From positions 1 through 53,019 of the forward strand of contig JAFSMR010000043.1 in the NCBI GenBank assembly GCA_017447805.1: a stretch of DNA of 53,019 nucleotides, written 5' to 3'. Source of the stretch: Kiritimatiellia bacterium (GTDB taxonomy: Bacteria > Verrucomicrobiota > Kiritimatiellia > RFP12 > UBA1067). The number at the start of each line of letters is the position of its first letter. Positions within the stretch are counted from its first letter, which is position 1. This document shows positions 1 to 7,707 of the stretch, in pieces. The notes beneath the pieces are model-generated. The model did not search any database. It was not told the origin of the DNA and saw nothing but the letters and a program-made list of their open reading frames with translations. Both the position numbers and the translations under genes were made by a program.

Positions 1-1839
1 GAAGCCATTGTCGGATTCGACAGGCGCATGGTATGTAGTCCTTGCATTTGCGCCAGTTCCGAGCGTCTCGCGGACAAGGAACATGTCGCCGTCGGAAAGC
101 CTGCGGTATTCCCTCTCAGATTCGACTATTCCATTGGTTTCGTGTTCGAGTTTACCGCTGGCGGTTGTTGTTTCGGTCTTTGCGACGCGCTCGACGAGTT
201 CCATTGGAGAAACCGACGCATCGAATACTTCCATATCCCAGTTGTCGCCGGATTTTATCCATTGCGTGAATCTTCTTGGCGTCCCGTTCCTGTTTTCCAG
301 AACCGTGAATACGCTTTCGCCGGGGGCGAGTTCATACGAGACATGCGGAGTGTCGTTCGTAGTCTCGTAGAACTCCAAATGCCGGACACCATTCGTCACG
401 AAAGATTCCATGCGTCCGTCCGGGAACGTGCGGGAGGCTATCTCAGGCGTTATTGAAGGATCGTCCAGTCTAATGTGTATGCGAGACTTCGCGCCGCCGG
501 TTTCCGTTCTGCCTAGGCCAAAGGAAATGTCGATGCAGCCGTTCTCAGATGTCATGTCGCCATTCTGCTCGCAAGTAGCACAGCTGCATCCCGCCACGGT
601 TATGGTTTCCTTGATCGTCTTGCAAGTGTGTGGCGGCCTGCTTGCCTCTATAGTGAAAGTCCCGGCCGGACAATTCGCTGGAATCTCAAGCGTCCACGAA
701 TCAGCACCGTTTGATACGGGCGCGCCGATGTTCATGGTCTTGTTTTTCTCTTTTGACTCCATGTCGCCGATAGACAATGAAAGCCCTCCGGCAGGGTTGG
801 CGCCGACGGCAGTGATGACAAGCACGGTTCCAGGAGAAAACGTCTCGTCCTTTTCTCCGCCAGAATCGTTGGCCGATGCTATGCTCAAGGAACCAAGCGA
901 GACAACAGTATAGCCCTTCGATGTTTGCGGCTCGTCGCCGTCGCATTCGCCGTTGCCGTTGCAATCGAACCAGCCTTTTACGGTCTTCCCCTCGTTCTTC
1001 GTCGATCCTGTGCCTGACGGGAGAAGATGCTGGATGCCAGATATTGCGAATCCTTCCATCGTTTCGGTATGATCTGGCACGCAGCCGCAACCGCCCGTCA
1101 ACTCGAGCTCGCCTACGTCATAGACGTTGTAGGTTGCTGTGGCGCTTCCGCCGCGAGCCTTGGCCGTAAGTTCGGCGCCAAGGCATGGCTTGCCGCCGCT
1201 GACCCACGCGATACCATTGTTCGCCGAAGCGCTCAATCCTTCATCAGATTCAAAGCTGACATCCCCACATTCAACAGTATAGGTTGCACGATGGCTTGGA
1301 TGAGAAGACGTTGTGCAGCAAATATCGCCTCCACCGTTTATTGTCACCTCATTTTCAAATGTCGCAGAACCGCTGACGGACGCGGTTGTCTTATGCCCGC
1401 ATTTGGGCATGGTCGCTGTCATGACGAATGTGCAACTGGCTGTATCATTTGTTCCAGGCTCGAGCGTTGCACTCGTCCCGCTCCCGGTTATCGTTTCACT
1501 ACCTATTGTCGCCGTCCAAGACACATCTGGCACCACGCTGTTTTCGTCTTTCGATTTTTCCGAATCTTCCATGCAATCGCCATCGCCAGTCCAATGAATT
1601 ACCGTATGCCATTTCTCGACAGCATCTACCATGTTTGAGATTGAAAAGTAGAAACCATCGCAATCTGCCACTGCTGTGACGCCGTCCGCAGAAGGTGGAA
1701 TATCCTCTAGGCATTCGTCTTTTTCCTCGTTTTCACATTTCGGCTCGCGGGTTTTGGGATTGGAAGCGGCATATGCGGCGGCAACAACTGCCGCTATCCC
1801 GGCGATGACAAACCATGATTTTCTGGCGATTGATTTCAC
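1..1839 (-). CDS. RHS-like secreted protein, N-terminal part (runs off the window)
   Basis: An open frame of 613 codons runs from a GTG at 1839 to the window edge without a stop, so only the N-terminal part is present. The start is supported by an AAAGGA ribosome site about 7 nt upstream that overlaps the stop of the preceding gene. The N-terminus has a basic stretch followed by a hydrophobic segment (residues about 8-23), as in a signal peptide or membrane anchor. Residues about 60-330 look like several cysteine-containing Ig-type beta domains. From about residue 430 the sequence (SFGLGRTETGG, then RTFPDGRMESF, YRRLSDGDMFLVRETLG) resembles the segment before the YD repeats of RHS proteins. 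No YD repeats are visible here. It probably forms an operon with the PA14 protein, 13 nt away. The RHS assignment is by motif memory only. Confidence 0.7.
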   Translation of the reverse strand, partial: MKSIARKSWFVIAGIAAVVAAAYAASNPKTREPKCENEEKDECLEDIPPSADGVTAVADCDGFYFSISNMVDAVEKWHTVIHWTGDGDCMEDSEKSKDENSVVPDVSWTATIGSETITGSGTSATLEPGTNDTASCTFVMTATMPKCGHKTTASVSGSATFENEVTINGGGDICCTTSSHPSHRATYTVECGDVSFESDEGLSASANNGIAWVSGGKPCLGAELTAKARGGSATATYNVYDVGELELTGGCGCVPDHTETMEGFAISGIQHLLPSGTGSTKNEGKTVKGWFDCNGNGECDGDEPQTSKGYTVVSLGSLSIASANDSGGEKDETFSPGTVLVITAVGANPAGGLSLSIGDMESKEKNKTMNIGAPVSNGADSWTLEIPANCPAGTFTIEASRPPHTCKTIKETITVAGCSCATCEQNGDMTSENGCIDISFGLGRTETGGAKSRIHIRLDDPSITPEIASRTFPDGRMESFVTNGVRHLEFYETTNDTPHVSYELAPGESVFTVLENRNGTPRRFTQWIKSGDNWDMEVFDASVSPMELVERVAKTETTTASGKLEHETNGIVESEREYRRLSDGDMFLVRETLGTGANARTTYHAPVESDNGF

Positions 1840-1852
1840 GATTGTAATCCTT

Positions 1853-4228
1853 TTATTGCAATTCCTGCGGCTGCGCGGCGTTGTTATAGACTGCCTCGCC
1901 AATCAAAACGCCATCCTGGTATACATGCACCAAGTGGCATGGAGAAGACATCGTCTTTGGTTTGATCATGTCATACCATATCATACCGTCAGCATCAAAA
2001 GTCGAGGCATTTATCCATTTCTCGATAGTCAAATCGCTGAATGTCACTGATGAAGAATACGGGCGTATTCTGAAATCGACATCATCAGAAGCCCAGCCCT
2101 GCACTAGAAAAAGCCGACACAGCGTTTTTGTGTCGTTTGTGGAAATGATGTAGCAAGCGTCGCCATAGCTGTCCACCGCCCAGAGAGGATTGAGACGCGT
2201 TGAATCGAGAATCGGGCCGTCTTCGCATATCCTCGCCGTCACTATGCGGTCGCCTCGCGTATCATCTGCGAGAAGCGACCATGTGGTGTTCGTGACATGC
2301 GATATGTGCGTGCGTAGGTCCGTCTCCATGAAACAATCATGCGGAAGCTCCGGGCAGTCCCACTGGCGGGGCTTCTCGACGATACACGCCGGAGCCGCAT
2401 CCGGCATTGTACCGCCCATGCAAAGAACTTCAATCGTATCCGATTCGACTTCCTCGTTTTCACCGTCAGACCATACCGCGACGACTTCATATGTTCCGTC
2501 CGAATCGAACGCGAGCGATGCGGTTTCTCCCGTCTCGTATTCGCACGCCGCAATGCCATTCGTGAATACCGTCACAAAGCCGTCTGTCGCTTCAAGCGGC
2601 GCACCGCCGAAGAGCAGCAACGAGCCGCGCCGCAGTACAACATCCTCCGCATCGTCGAAAAGGTTGGTTTCTTCCCAGGAAACGACTATGTTTGTCGAAA
2701 GAACACTCTCGAAACTCAAGTCGAGCGTAGTCGGAGCATCCGGCGAAAGCGGAATGTCGGCATACCACGAATCGGCTGTTGCTCGCTTGACGACGCATGA
2801 TGTCGACGAAACGAGCCAAGGAAATCTTGCCGACCCTTCGACAAATGCGGGGGAAACGCGGGATGACGTTGAAGATGCCGGTATGCCGTTGTGCCGGGAG
2901 ACGGACTCAACCGGCTCCATTCCTGAGACAGGATATACCGCCGCAGAGGAGACGAACGCCCTTATGCGATAGTCGGGATGTCGCAGACGCACGTTCAACG
3001 TATGCGTTCCAGCAGACAGGACTGGCGTGTAGAAGACAACTTGGATATCGTTGGAAACGGTATAGGGGATCTCGCGATACGACACGTAGTGGCCATCGAC
3101 GAAGAACTTGGCGTGGTTCACCGTCGTGCGCGGCGTATCCTCGCCTTTGCCGTATGCGACCCATCGTTGTGTTATCGAAGCCGAGAAAGCGAATATCCCC
3201 GGAGTTTCGGTCGTGAAGGAATACGCACCTTCGGCATCCACGGACGCTCCGGCCTGACTCCCGAAAGACACGGTGTTGGTCGCGGTCGGGTTCGAGCCAA
3301 GTTCCATTATCTCGATAAAGTCTCCAATCCCGTCGCCATCCGTGTCCGCAAGCCTGGGATCGCTCCCGGCGCGATACTCTTCCAGTGCGCACAGGCCATC
3401 GCCGTCATAATCGGTCATGGCGTCGGGTACGGCAGGGTGTTGACCATATGCCACTTCCCATGCGTCCGGCATGCCGTCAGAATCCGCGTCTCCCGAAAAC
3501 GGCGACGCGCCATACAGATATTCCTCGTATGTCGTAAGACCGTCGTTGTCTGCATCCAGCGTTGGATCGTCGGCAACGAAAGGATCGAATCCATATATCT
3601 CTTCCCACCAATCGGGCAAAGTGTCTCCATCTGTATCCGAGCTGATTCCATTGTCATGAAAAAGATATTCAGCTGGAATGATTTCAGTTGTTGTGCCGTC
3701 CCAGCACCACGAAAGCTGCAATCCGGCGTTGTTTATCCGATCGAAATGCCGGACTTCAAACGAATGGAGCCCTGTTGAGAGCGGAATCTTTGCCGAGCGG
3801 GATGTGAAGCCGTGCCCGCCATCGTGGTTCACCGCCTCCTCGCCGTCTATCCACAAAATAGAACCGTCATCTGATTTCAAAGTGAAAGAGTAGAATGTGG
3901 AAGTTGGCGCGTAGATATAGCCACTGAAATCTGATACAAATCTATCGACAAGATTTGATGGCGCACCCAACCACGCTTCAGTAGTCAAAGGGAAGTTGAT
4001 GTTTTCAACTATGCCAGTGGAAACAGGCACCTTGTTGGAAATATCCGGCACATGTGTAAGACTGCCAGACCACTGATAATAAGCGAACTCAACCCCGTTG
4101 GTGTATCCTGTTGGCTGCGTAGCTGGCAACCCTTCAGCCCGTAAAACTTGTGACGAAAGAAGGCACACCATAAGTGCAACCAATTGTAGTTGAAATTTTG
4201 ATGTTGGTGTAGATGAATGCTTCACCAT
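1853..4228 (-). CDS. Secreted PA14 / thrombospondin type 3 repeat protein
   Basis: This is a protein of about 791 residues. The frame extends upstream to 4381, but I choose the ATG at 4228 because it places a normal signal peptide (a lysine, then LQLVALMVCLLSSQVLRA) at the N-terminus. The upstream start would add 51 residues before it. No strong ribosome site precedes either start. Residues about 50-195 look like a PA14 domain (FTLKSDDGSILWIDGEE and LHSFEVRHFDR motifs), a fold that usually binds carbohydrate or lies in adhesins. Residues about 200-315 hold at least four aspartate-rich Ca-binding repeats of the DTDGDGxxD type (TSP3). The C-terminal half is beta-rich and unassigned. It is probably an extracellular binding or structural protein expressed with the RHS-like gene downstream. 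Confidence 0.78.
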   Translation of the reverse strand: MVKHSSTPTSKFQLQLVALMVCLLSSQVLRAEGLPATQPTGYTNGVEFAYYQWSGSLTHVPDISNKVPVSTGIVENINFPLTTEAWLGAPSNLVDRFVSDFSGYIYAPTSTFYSFTLKSDDGSILWIDGEEAVNHDGGHGFTSRSAKIPLSTGLHSFEVRHFDRINNAGLQLSWCWDGTTTEIIPAEYLFHDNGISSDTDGDTLPDWWEEIYGFDPFVADDPTLDADNDGLTTYEEYLYGASPFSGDADSDGMPDAWEVAYGQHPAVPDAMTDYDGDGLCALEEYRAGSDPRLADTDGDGIGDFIEIMELGSNPTATNTVSFGSQAGASVDAEGAYSFTTETPGIFAFSASITQRWVAYGKGEDTPRTTVNHAKFFVDGHYVSYREIPYTVSNDIQVVFYTPVLSAGTHTLNVRLRHPDYRIRAFVSSAAVYPVSGMEPVESVSRHNGIPASSTSSRVSPAFVEGSARFPWLVSSTSCVVKRATADSWYADIPLSPDAPTTLDLSFESVLSTNIVVSWEETNLFDDAEDVVLRRGSLLLFGGAPLEATDGFVTVFTNGIAACEYETGETASLAFDSDGTYEVVAVWSDGENEEVESDTIEVLCMGGTMPDAAPACIVEKPRQWDCPELPHDCFMETDLRTHISHVTNTTWSLLADDTRGDRIVTARICEDGPILDSTRLNPLWAVDSYGDACYIISTNDTKTLCRLFLVQGWASDDVDFRIRPYSSSVTFSDLTIEKWINASTFDADGMIWYDMIKPKTMSSPCHLVHVYQDGVLIGEAVYNNAAQPQELQ

Positions 4229-4399
4229 GGCATTGGCAATATTGGGTAAAGTGGTTTTTATGCGATTGCAAAACAACCCCACGCAGCTTCGTAAAGTCGC
4301 CAATCTGCGGCCTGACGTCGCGCGTCGGTTTGCGCATCGCGGCATGGTCTTACTGTTTTTATGTACTTGAAAAGATTGCATAACAAGTTTACAAAGAGA

Positions 4400-4429
4400 A
4401 TTTTACCATATTGAGGCTCATTTTGTCAA
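4400..4429 (-). promoter_or_regulatory. Promoter of the PA14/RHS operon
   Basis: Read on the minus strand, a perfect TTGACA (4429-4424) is followed after 18 nt by TAAAAT (4405-4400). It lies about 170 nt upstream of the chosen ATG of the PA14 gene, leaving a long untranslated leader if that start is right. Confidence 0.6.
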
Positions 4430-4584
4430 CCGCGTTTCGGCGGGCGCAAAATCGCAATTTGCGTTTCGCCGTGTATTTTCGCGCTCGTGCCGTTTAGCGC
4501 CCCTCGAAATTCTTGTACCCTCATCGTGGGCACCATCGCCGCTCGCCTGATTTTCACCCGCCGCGAGGGGTTTACAGATCGTCG

Positions 4585-5235
4585 TCATATCGCCTCAATC
4601 AACGCATCGCGGATGGGAGAGCGGCGGAGGCTAGGAATCAGCCACCTGTAGTTCCTGGCCGCGTCAGTCGCGAACACAGCAACTTTGTGCGTCCGTTCGA
4701 CGAGCCCCAAGGCCGCAAGCTCAGAAAGCGCGCGAAAAGCCGTGGCGCGGGAGCAACAGCCTATTCTGGCGGCATCCCTGTCGCGAAGCGGGGTTGGCAG
4801 AGCTCCTTGAAGCCACGATAGCAGCATCCTCTGCGCGGCGATGCCAAGCGATGTGCGCGCAAGAGCCGCGCCGTCGTTCCTCAAGGCAATGCCAAGGAAC
4901 GGCAGAAAAACCTGACGCCCTGGGACGACAAACGGTATATGCCGCGTGACCAGCCGCTTGCGTTCCACGGCTGACATGGCGTGACACCCGTATGCGGCAT
5001 AGCGCATAGCACCATAACTTGCGCCGATTACGAGCTTGGCAATGCCTGTGACGGACGGATTTCCAACGCCCGGCTTTGGCGTGACGAGCGTGAATGGCAC
5101 GGCGAGTCCCCGCACCGTCCAGCAATCAAAGCTATCGCCAATATCGGCTGCGATGTCCTTGCTTTGTTGTAGTTTGGCATGGACTCCCATCCCAAACGTC
5201 TCGGCCATGCCGTTTTCTATCTGTTCTTTCGTCAT
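4585..5235 (-). CDS. Winged-helix (MarR-like) protein, copy 1
   Basis: About 216 residues, starting at the ATG at 5235, which has a GGAGG 9 nt upstream; an in-frame ATG at 5250 is less well placed. The last 70 residues look like a winged helix (CSRATAFRALSELAALGLVER). The middle has the motif RHIPFVVPGRQVFLPFLGI, which I associate from memory with MarR-like proteins, some of them neighbours of nucleotidyltransferase toxins; no such toxin is next to it. It is a clear paralogue of the gene at 13622-14275: the start (AETFGM), the AVERKRLV and PGRQVFLPFLGI stretches and the helix-turn-helix are nearly the same, and upstream elements are shared. The two copies lie in opposite orientation on either side of the tRNA fragment at 7499. 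Function unknown; DNA binding is likely. Confidence 0.75.
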   Translation of the reverse strand: MTKEQIENGMAETFGMGVHAKLQQSKDIAADIGDSFDCWTVRGLAVPFTLVTPKPGVGNPSVTGIAKLVIGASYGAMRYAAYGCHAMSAVERKRLVTRHIPFVVPGRQVFLPFLGIALRNDGAALARTSLGIAAQRMLLSWLQGALPTPLRDRDAARIGCCSRATAFRALSELAALGLVERTHKVAVFATDAARNYRWLIPSLRRSPIRDALIEAI

Positions 5236-5253
5236 ATTTTCTACCTCCATGAT

Positions 5254-5267
5254 TTGAGACTGCGAAC
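5254..5267 (-). promoter_or_regulatory. Conserved 14-bp box upstream of winged-helix copy 1
   Basis: GTTCGCAGTCTCAA (minus strand) is identical to 13588-13601 upstream of copy 2. In copy 2 it sits inside a palindrome (AGACTG, 6 nt, CAGTCT), so it may be an autoregulatory operator or part of the leader. Confidence 0.5.
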
Positions 5268-5360
5268 ACTAGCAGAATCTGTTTTTATGCCTGAAAAGCC
5301 TAGCTTTATCATACTTTTGTTTTTTCTTGCGCCGAAAAGAAATTTAGCTTAATAGTCAAA

Positions 5361-5405
5361 CTCCTTCCCGGCCTATCATTTCGAATAGGCCCAGGGAGGA
5401 ACCGT
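5361..5405 (-). promoter_or_regulatory. Conserved hairpin element, copy 1
   Basis: A 45-bp block is shared with 13452-13496 (39 of 45 positions identical by eye, same distance class and orientation relative to the paralogous winged-helix gene). It can fold into a GC-rich hairpin whose arms include GGCCTAT and ATAGGCC around an AT-rich loop. There is no T-run, so it is not an ordinary intrinsic terminator. Confidence 0.6.
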
Positions 5406-5531
5406 AGCATTTGCGTCAGAAGGCCGTTATTTTCGCTTCTGGCGCATCCTTCGCGTTTGCGCCCTGGTATTGGCAACGCTTCTCGCGTGCCACAAGGCCG
5501 TTTCTGGCGCATTCTGTGGCGTCGGATATCT

Positions 5532-6692
5532 CTACTGCCGCCAATTACTCGTCTGTTCTCCAGTAGCTGAGCATCTGGTGGCGGAGCAATCGTTAAGGGC
5601 GTTCTGAATAATTCCGCGAATTATTTGGGTATGTCTCGTCAGTTCCTTTATGCGCTTCTTCATCCTCTCCTTGCTCTTCTTGGCTATCCAGAGTTTGCCG
5701 CCGATCCCGATTGTGTAGCCGAGAAAGGTGCATTCCCCCGATTTGGCGACCTTGCTCTTTGTCTCGTTCACTTTCAGCCGGAGTTTCCGCGTGATGAACC
5801 GCTTTATGCTCTCCATCACCCTTTCCCCTGACTTCTGTGACTTCACGTAGATGTTGCAGTCGTCCGCATACCGGCAGAACCTGTGCCCTCTGCGTTCCAG
5901 TTCCTTGTCGAGTTCGTCAAGGACGATGTTTGCCAGCAGCGGCGACAATGGTCCTCCTTGCGGAGTTCCTTCCTCTCGCTTGCGGCATACGCCGTTTTGC
6001 ATGAGACCCGCCTTGAGGAACTTGAGTATCAGCCGTAGCAAACGACCGTCCTTCACGTCCCTTGCAAGCCTTGCCATGAGTCTCGTGTGATTCACCTTGT
6101 CGAAGAACTTTTCGAGGTCGAGGTCCACCACTGTCGCGTATCCCTCTTCCACATACGCACTTCCTTGCTTCAAGGCTTGATGCGCGCTCCGATTCGGGCG
6201 AAAGCCGAAACTCGAATCCGAGAACACCCTTTCGTACAGCGGGCTTAAGACTTGCGCCGCCGCCTGCTGGACGATTCGGTCTTTCACCGTGGGTATTCCC
6301 AACTGCCGCATCCCCCCGTTCGGCTTCGGGATTTGCACCCCTCTGACCGCAACGGGTTTGTATTCTTCCGCGAGCAGTTGCTTTCGCATTTCGAGGATGT
6401 GCGACAAGGCCTTTCGCTCGAACTCCTCGACGGTCTGCCCGTCGATTCCGCCCGACCCCTTGTTGGCTCTGACGCGCTTCCACGCCGCATAGAGATTGTT
6501 GGCATCCGCCACCTTCTCCATGAGGTTTCCCGTGTCGCCGAGTTCATGTTTCCCCTCCATCGGCTTTTGAGAATCTTGCGTTTGCAACCCTCGGCATTTC
6601 ACTTCGCCGCTCTCGCAAGGCAAGTGGCAGGGTTGGTCGAACGACATCACCGTCTGACCGTCCAAGTCCTTTATCTTCCTCTTTCTGCCCAT
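5532..6692 (-). pseudogene. ltrA: Group II intron reverse transcriptase/maturase, 3'-truncated
   Basis: Residues about 55-350 are a recognisable group II intron reverse transcriptase: a KGSGGIDG start, IPKPNGGMRQLGIPTVKDRIVQQA, SFGFRPNRSAHQA, a GTPQGGPLSPLLANI palm motif and the catalytic YADD (RYADDCNIYV). I use the ATG at 6692 because the frame upstream begins with TTG. After KRIKELTR (about 5635) the sequence stops resembling the family, and the frame ends 33 codons later in unrelated residues. The maturase (X) domain, any endonuclease domain and the intron 3' RNA domains are therefore missing. The enzyme is probably inactive in splicing. Confidence 0.85.
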
Positions 6693-7097
6693 GTGGTTTC
6701 GTTGTCTCGTGACTTTATGACTGATTCCGCCCTTCGTTGCCAAGGACAACTACTATGGCTTCTGCTGACTTCTGCGCACTCCTTATTGCGCCATCGCTGA
6801 CGCCTTTAGCCTTATAGTGGCAAACTGCGCAGACCTCCAGGAATAAGACACACATCTTTCACCCGGCGGGACATGGATTTACCACCCTGCTACGGTTAGG
6901 TTTGGGGCTTTGTCGTGTATTGCCGACTTGCCCGCAGGTAGGCCTTGTATCCATTTCCTGTTCGTGTCCTCCGAGTTTCATCTTGGACTTCCTTCATCCG
7001 CCCCCTCGCGGGAGCAAACTTGTCTTCGACTATTTGATTCCTCCTAACTGGCTCATTGGAGACTTTCACTCCAGATGATGTGTCATGTCCTGCGTAC
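5630..7097 (-). mobile_element. Truncated group II intron
   Basis: The 5' end is probably near 7097, where the minus strand reads GTACGCAGG followed by a typical intron 5' region (TCTGGAGTGAAAGTCTCC, then AGTTAGGAGG). About 400 nt of non-coding intron RNA (6693-7097) precede the reverse transcriptase. The 3' part, including domains V and VI, cannot be found: similarity stops near 5630. Two hairpins lie just upstream of the 5' end (7109-7134 and 7135-7150), a setting reminiscent of introns that insert next to terminator hairpins. Exact ends are inferred. Confidence 0.65.
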
Positions 7098-7456
7098 AAA
7101 ATCCATGTGGGGGATGTCCGAGAGGGCGTCCCCCGCGCCATTTAAGGCGCTTTATGCGGAGAAGGCAATACGGCTATAGAGTGTGCAGGGATGCACACGG
7201 CTCTCTATGATAAACAGGTCGGAATACGCTGAAAAAAGTGCCGCCGAACACGTCAAAGTGCGTCAAACCCCTGTAAACATTGGGCGAAATTGACGCGAGC
7301 GTATTCTGAACCAAGTTCAGAATACGCAGAGAATCCTGTCGGGGAAATGCCCGGAAACTGGGGAAAAGCAGGGAGGAAGACGTTTCAGGCTCGAAAGGCT
7401 AAAACGCTAAATGTGCAAAAAAACTCCAAATGACTTGGGATTTTGCTGTTTATATG
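7098..7456. other. Gene-free stretch with several inverted repeats
   Basis: No credible gene. It holds a hairpin with GGGGGA/TCCCCC arms (7109-7134), GCGCC/GGCGC (7135-7150), an imperfect inverted repeat around 7169-7207 (TGTGC/GCACA core), and a perfect 13-bp inverted repeat with a CAA loop (7299-7327, arm GCGTATTCTGAAC). Confidence 0.6.
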
Positions 7457-7484
7457 AAACGGAGAGAATTTTCATTCTCCGTTT
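7457..7484 (-). terminator. Displaced terminator of the ancestral tRNA-Ala unit
   Basis: A hairpin with 9-bp arms AAACGGAGA / TCTCCGTTT lies 14 nt beyond the CCA end of the displaced tRNA fragment. Read on the minus strand this is where the terminator of the original tRNA-Ala gene would be. The U-run is weak. Confidence 0.5.
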
Positions 7485-7497
7485 GTATCTTTTCCCG

Positions 7498-7545
<48 letters not shown>

Positions 7546-7588
7546 CATGTAAGAGGCCCCAATAAATAAAGGGTATTTTTGAATCCGA

Positions 7589-7628
7589 ACTACCAACAAA
7601 CCGCGTTGTGGGTAGTTTTGTGGGTAGT
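7589..7628 (+). repeat. Left arm-type recombinase sites
   Basis: TGTGGGTAGT occurs at 7607-7616 and 7619-7628. A near-match lies in inverse orientation at 7589-7598 (ACTACCAACA). The same tandem pair is found at the right end of the island. Confidence 0.65.
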
Positions 7629-7634
7629 TTGGCC

Positions 7635-7663
7635 TTGATTTCACGCAATTTATATCGTATAAT
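7635..7663 (+). promoter_or_regulatory. Integrase promoter
   Basis: TTGATT (7635-7640), 17 nt, TATAAT (7658-7663). It lies 44 nt upstream of the integrase ATG and next to the arm sites, so recombinase binding could repress it. Confidence 0.65.
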
Positions 7664-7707
7664 GTGCCGCGTTGTTCCACAGTGACACTCTCTCAAAGGA
7701 ACGGATT

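Noticed and set aside
5309..5512. A 67-codon minus-strand frame upstream of winged-helix copy 1
   Set aside because: It crosses the conserved hairpin; the resemblance to a frame at 13321-13620 reflects conserved leader DNA, not conserved protein.
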